NCBI GenBank assembly: GCA_007258455.2
Contig: VDFB02373365.1
Location: 225,956,194 to 226,020,193 of the forward strand
DNA length: 64,000 nt
Origin: Sequoia sempervirens
Lineage: Eukaryota > Streptophyta > Pinopsida > Cupressales > Cupressaceae
Direction of reading: 5' to 3'
Shown here: one piece after another, positions 62,641 to 64,000 of the stretch
How positions within the stretch are numbered: position 1 is the stretch's first letter
How the letters are laid out: every line of letters begins with the position of its first letter
Program-made: the position numbers and the translations under genes
Notes under the pieces: generated by a model
Database searches by the model: none
What the model was told of the DNA's origin: nothing
What the model saw: only the letters and a program-made list of their open reading frames with translations

Positions 62641-64000
62641 TAATTTTTTACCCTAATGGCCAGGCATAGTGGGCGGGAAAATCTTGGCCATAATTTTCAT
62701 TTTAATAAACACATTGAATGTTGAATGGAGGTTGGGAAACCCATTGTTCTCAAGGATTCTAAAACCCTCATTGAAACCTTATTTTTAGGCTGTAGCTCAC
62801 CAAATTAGAGAAGTGAAAAGTAAAAACTAGTCAAGAAGAGTTTGGAGGAGCTGAAAAAAATAGTGGCAGGGAAAGCATCAAAATCTATAGGTAAAGGATG
62901 CCTTAATGTTAAAACCTAAATGTGCTCAGTATTAGGATCTTGGCCATAATTTTCAAGGATAGTCCATAACAAACACATCTCAAACCATGGAATGCTTATT
63001 CATAGCAGAGTATAATTTCATCATTCATTGTATCCACTTTGTTAATGACAGTCACCGGTATTCCTTTCTCTTTCTTATTCTTATAAAATCTCCCACTTTC
63101 CTATAAATTTTGTTTCAATTTGTAAAATTTGATGAATGTAGGCAGCAACACATTTCAAATAAGGTCTATTACATATCATCTTTAAAGAAAAATGGTATTT
63201 TCATGAGGCTCCTAGTTTCTCTAGATTTTTGTGACTCCCAACCAAATTCCTATACCTAAACTTGAGTACATATAACCTTGGTAACTATCAAGGTTTTCTC
63301 ATCTATGTTGGCATCTATTGTGTCATTTTAATTTATGAAGCCATTGAGATCAAATGTACCGAACAAGTTGGTATTTAGTATGTACCCAAATACATATCCA
63401 ACCCAACATTTAAGAGCCAAGTATGTTATGATACCTAATGGCAACATACAATTGACATAGATCAATTCTAGAGGCCCTGCAGTGCTCAAAAGAGTAGGGA
63501 AATAATAGATCTACAACAAAGTAAAAGCATGGAAAGTATGACAATCCATGGGAACCTGTCAGTGTTAGACCAAAAAAAATTAGTTTGTATAGATTATACT
63601 ACACATGCTTATGGGAATGTGGAATATATAACATTTCTAACTTGCAGTTGTAATTTTAGAAAACCTTGTTAATCTGCTTTTTTGTATTCTGGGTGGAAGC
63701 AATGTATTCTCAATTCAAGGAATTATCTCAAATATGTTTTTTTTTTTTAAGGTAAAAATATAACTTATATTGATAAAGGTACAAAACTAAGTACAAGTCT
63801 GAGAATGATATTGTTTCTTCTTGAATTAAGTTTTACAAATGCCCGTTCTTCTGAAAAAACTAAGTTACAATACTTAGTCTAGAAACTAGAAAAGAAATCT
63901 TATTAATTGTCCAAGGTGTTCATTGAAAATCACTATTATTAGGCTTCAACAACCATTATCCCTTTGTGACATAAATGCCACTATTTTTAGACCCTCCATT
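62641..64000. other. Unassigned right end; possible LINE 3' tail on the minus strand
   Basis: No coding domain is seen. A 12-T run at 63737-63748 is followed by AAGGTAAAAATATAACTTATATTGA. Read on the minus strand this is a TATATTTTTACCTT string ending in poly(A), which resembles the 3' ends of plant L1-type elements. Any body of such an element would lie to the right, mostly outside the window. Confidence 0.3.

Overview
The window reads as nuclear DNA of a seed plant with a large, repeat-filled genome. A gymnosperm is my guess from the long decayed retroelements, their very long LTRs and the absence of host genes, but nothing in the sequence fixes the species. I find no intact gene, no tRNA or rRNA gene and no CRISPR array. 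Almost everything that can be explained is LTR retrotransposon, mostly old, broken by stops and frameshifts, and nested.

Layout. (1) 1 to about 6.8 kb, plus strand: a Ty3/gypsy element of the Tat type. It has RT, RNase H, a second archaeal-type RNase H and integrase, then a repeat-rich 3' untranslated region, a polypurine tract and a 3' LTR starting at 5624. (2) 8.48-18.0 kb, minus strand: an Athila-like Ty3/gypsy element (gag, protease, RT, RNase H, integrase fragment), split between protease and RT by about 4.5 kb of foreign non-coding DNA. (3) 19.59-19.96 kb: the 3' part of a Ty1/copia-type LTR. (4) 19.97-22.44 kb, minus strand: gag and protease of a third Ty3/gypsy element. A candidate primer-binding site lies upstream of its gag and abuts a very long repeat, copy A (22459-30477). 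(5) 31661-53701: copy B of the same repeat, interrupted at 36530-51709 by another retroelement. After removing insertions and one deletion, both copies come to about 7.2 kb. Both end in TG/CA-like termini, and copy A sits directly beside a PBS and gag. The simplest reading is that A is a 5' LTR and B a solo or orphan LTR of one family with a 7.2-kb LTR, which carries a decayed ORF of about 1,150 codons.

(6) The element inside copy B is a 15.2-kb LARD-like non-autonomous retrotransposon. Its direct LTRs are about 6.2 kb, its internal region is only 2.7 kb, it has a candidate PBS and a 5-bp target duplication, and it encodes no recognisable pol. (7) 53.7-58.4 kb: unassigned AT-rich DNA with a small hairpin and a weak promoter-like patch. 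(8) 58.4-59.94 kb: a decayed lysine/glutamate-rich ORF followed by a polypurine tract and a possible LTR start, ending at a 100-N gap. (9) 60.04-61.55 kb, minus strand: a Ty1/copia gag-protease-integrase fragment, which abuts a fragment of the same LTR family seen at 5.6 kb. (10) 61.85-64.0 kb: microsatellites, a GACTAA-rich repeat, an AT-palindromic tract and a possible LINE tail.

The strongest leads are the 7.2-kb ORF-bearing LTR, the LARD nested in it, and a 797-bp inverted-repeat insertion whose empty site is preserved in the sister copy.
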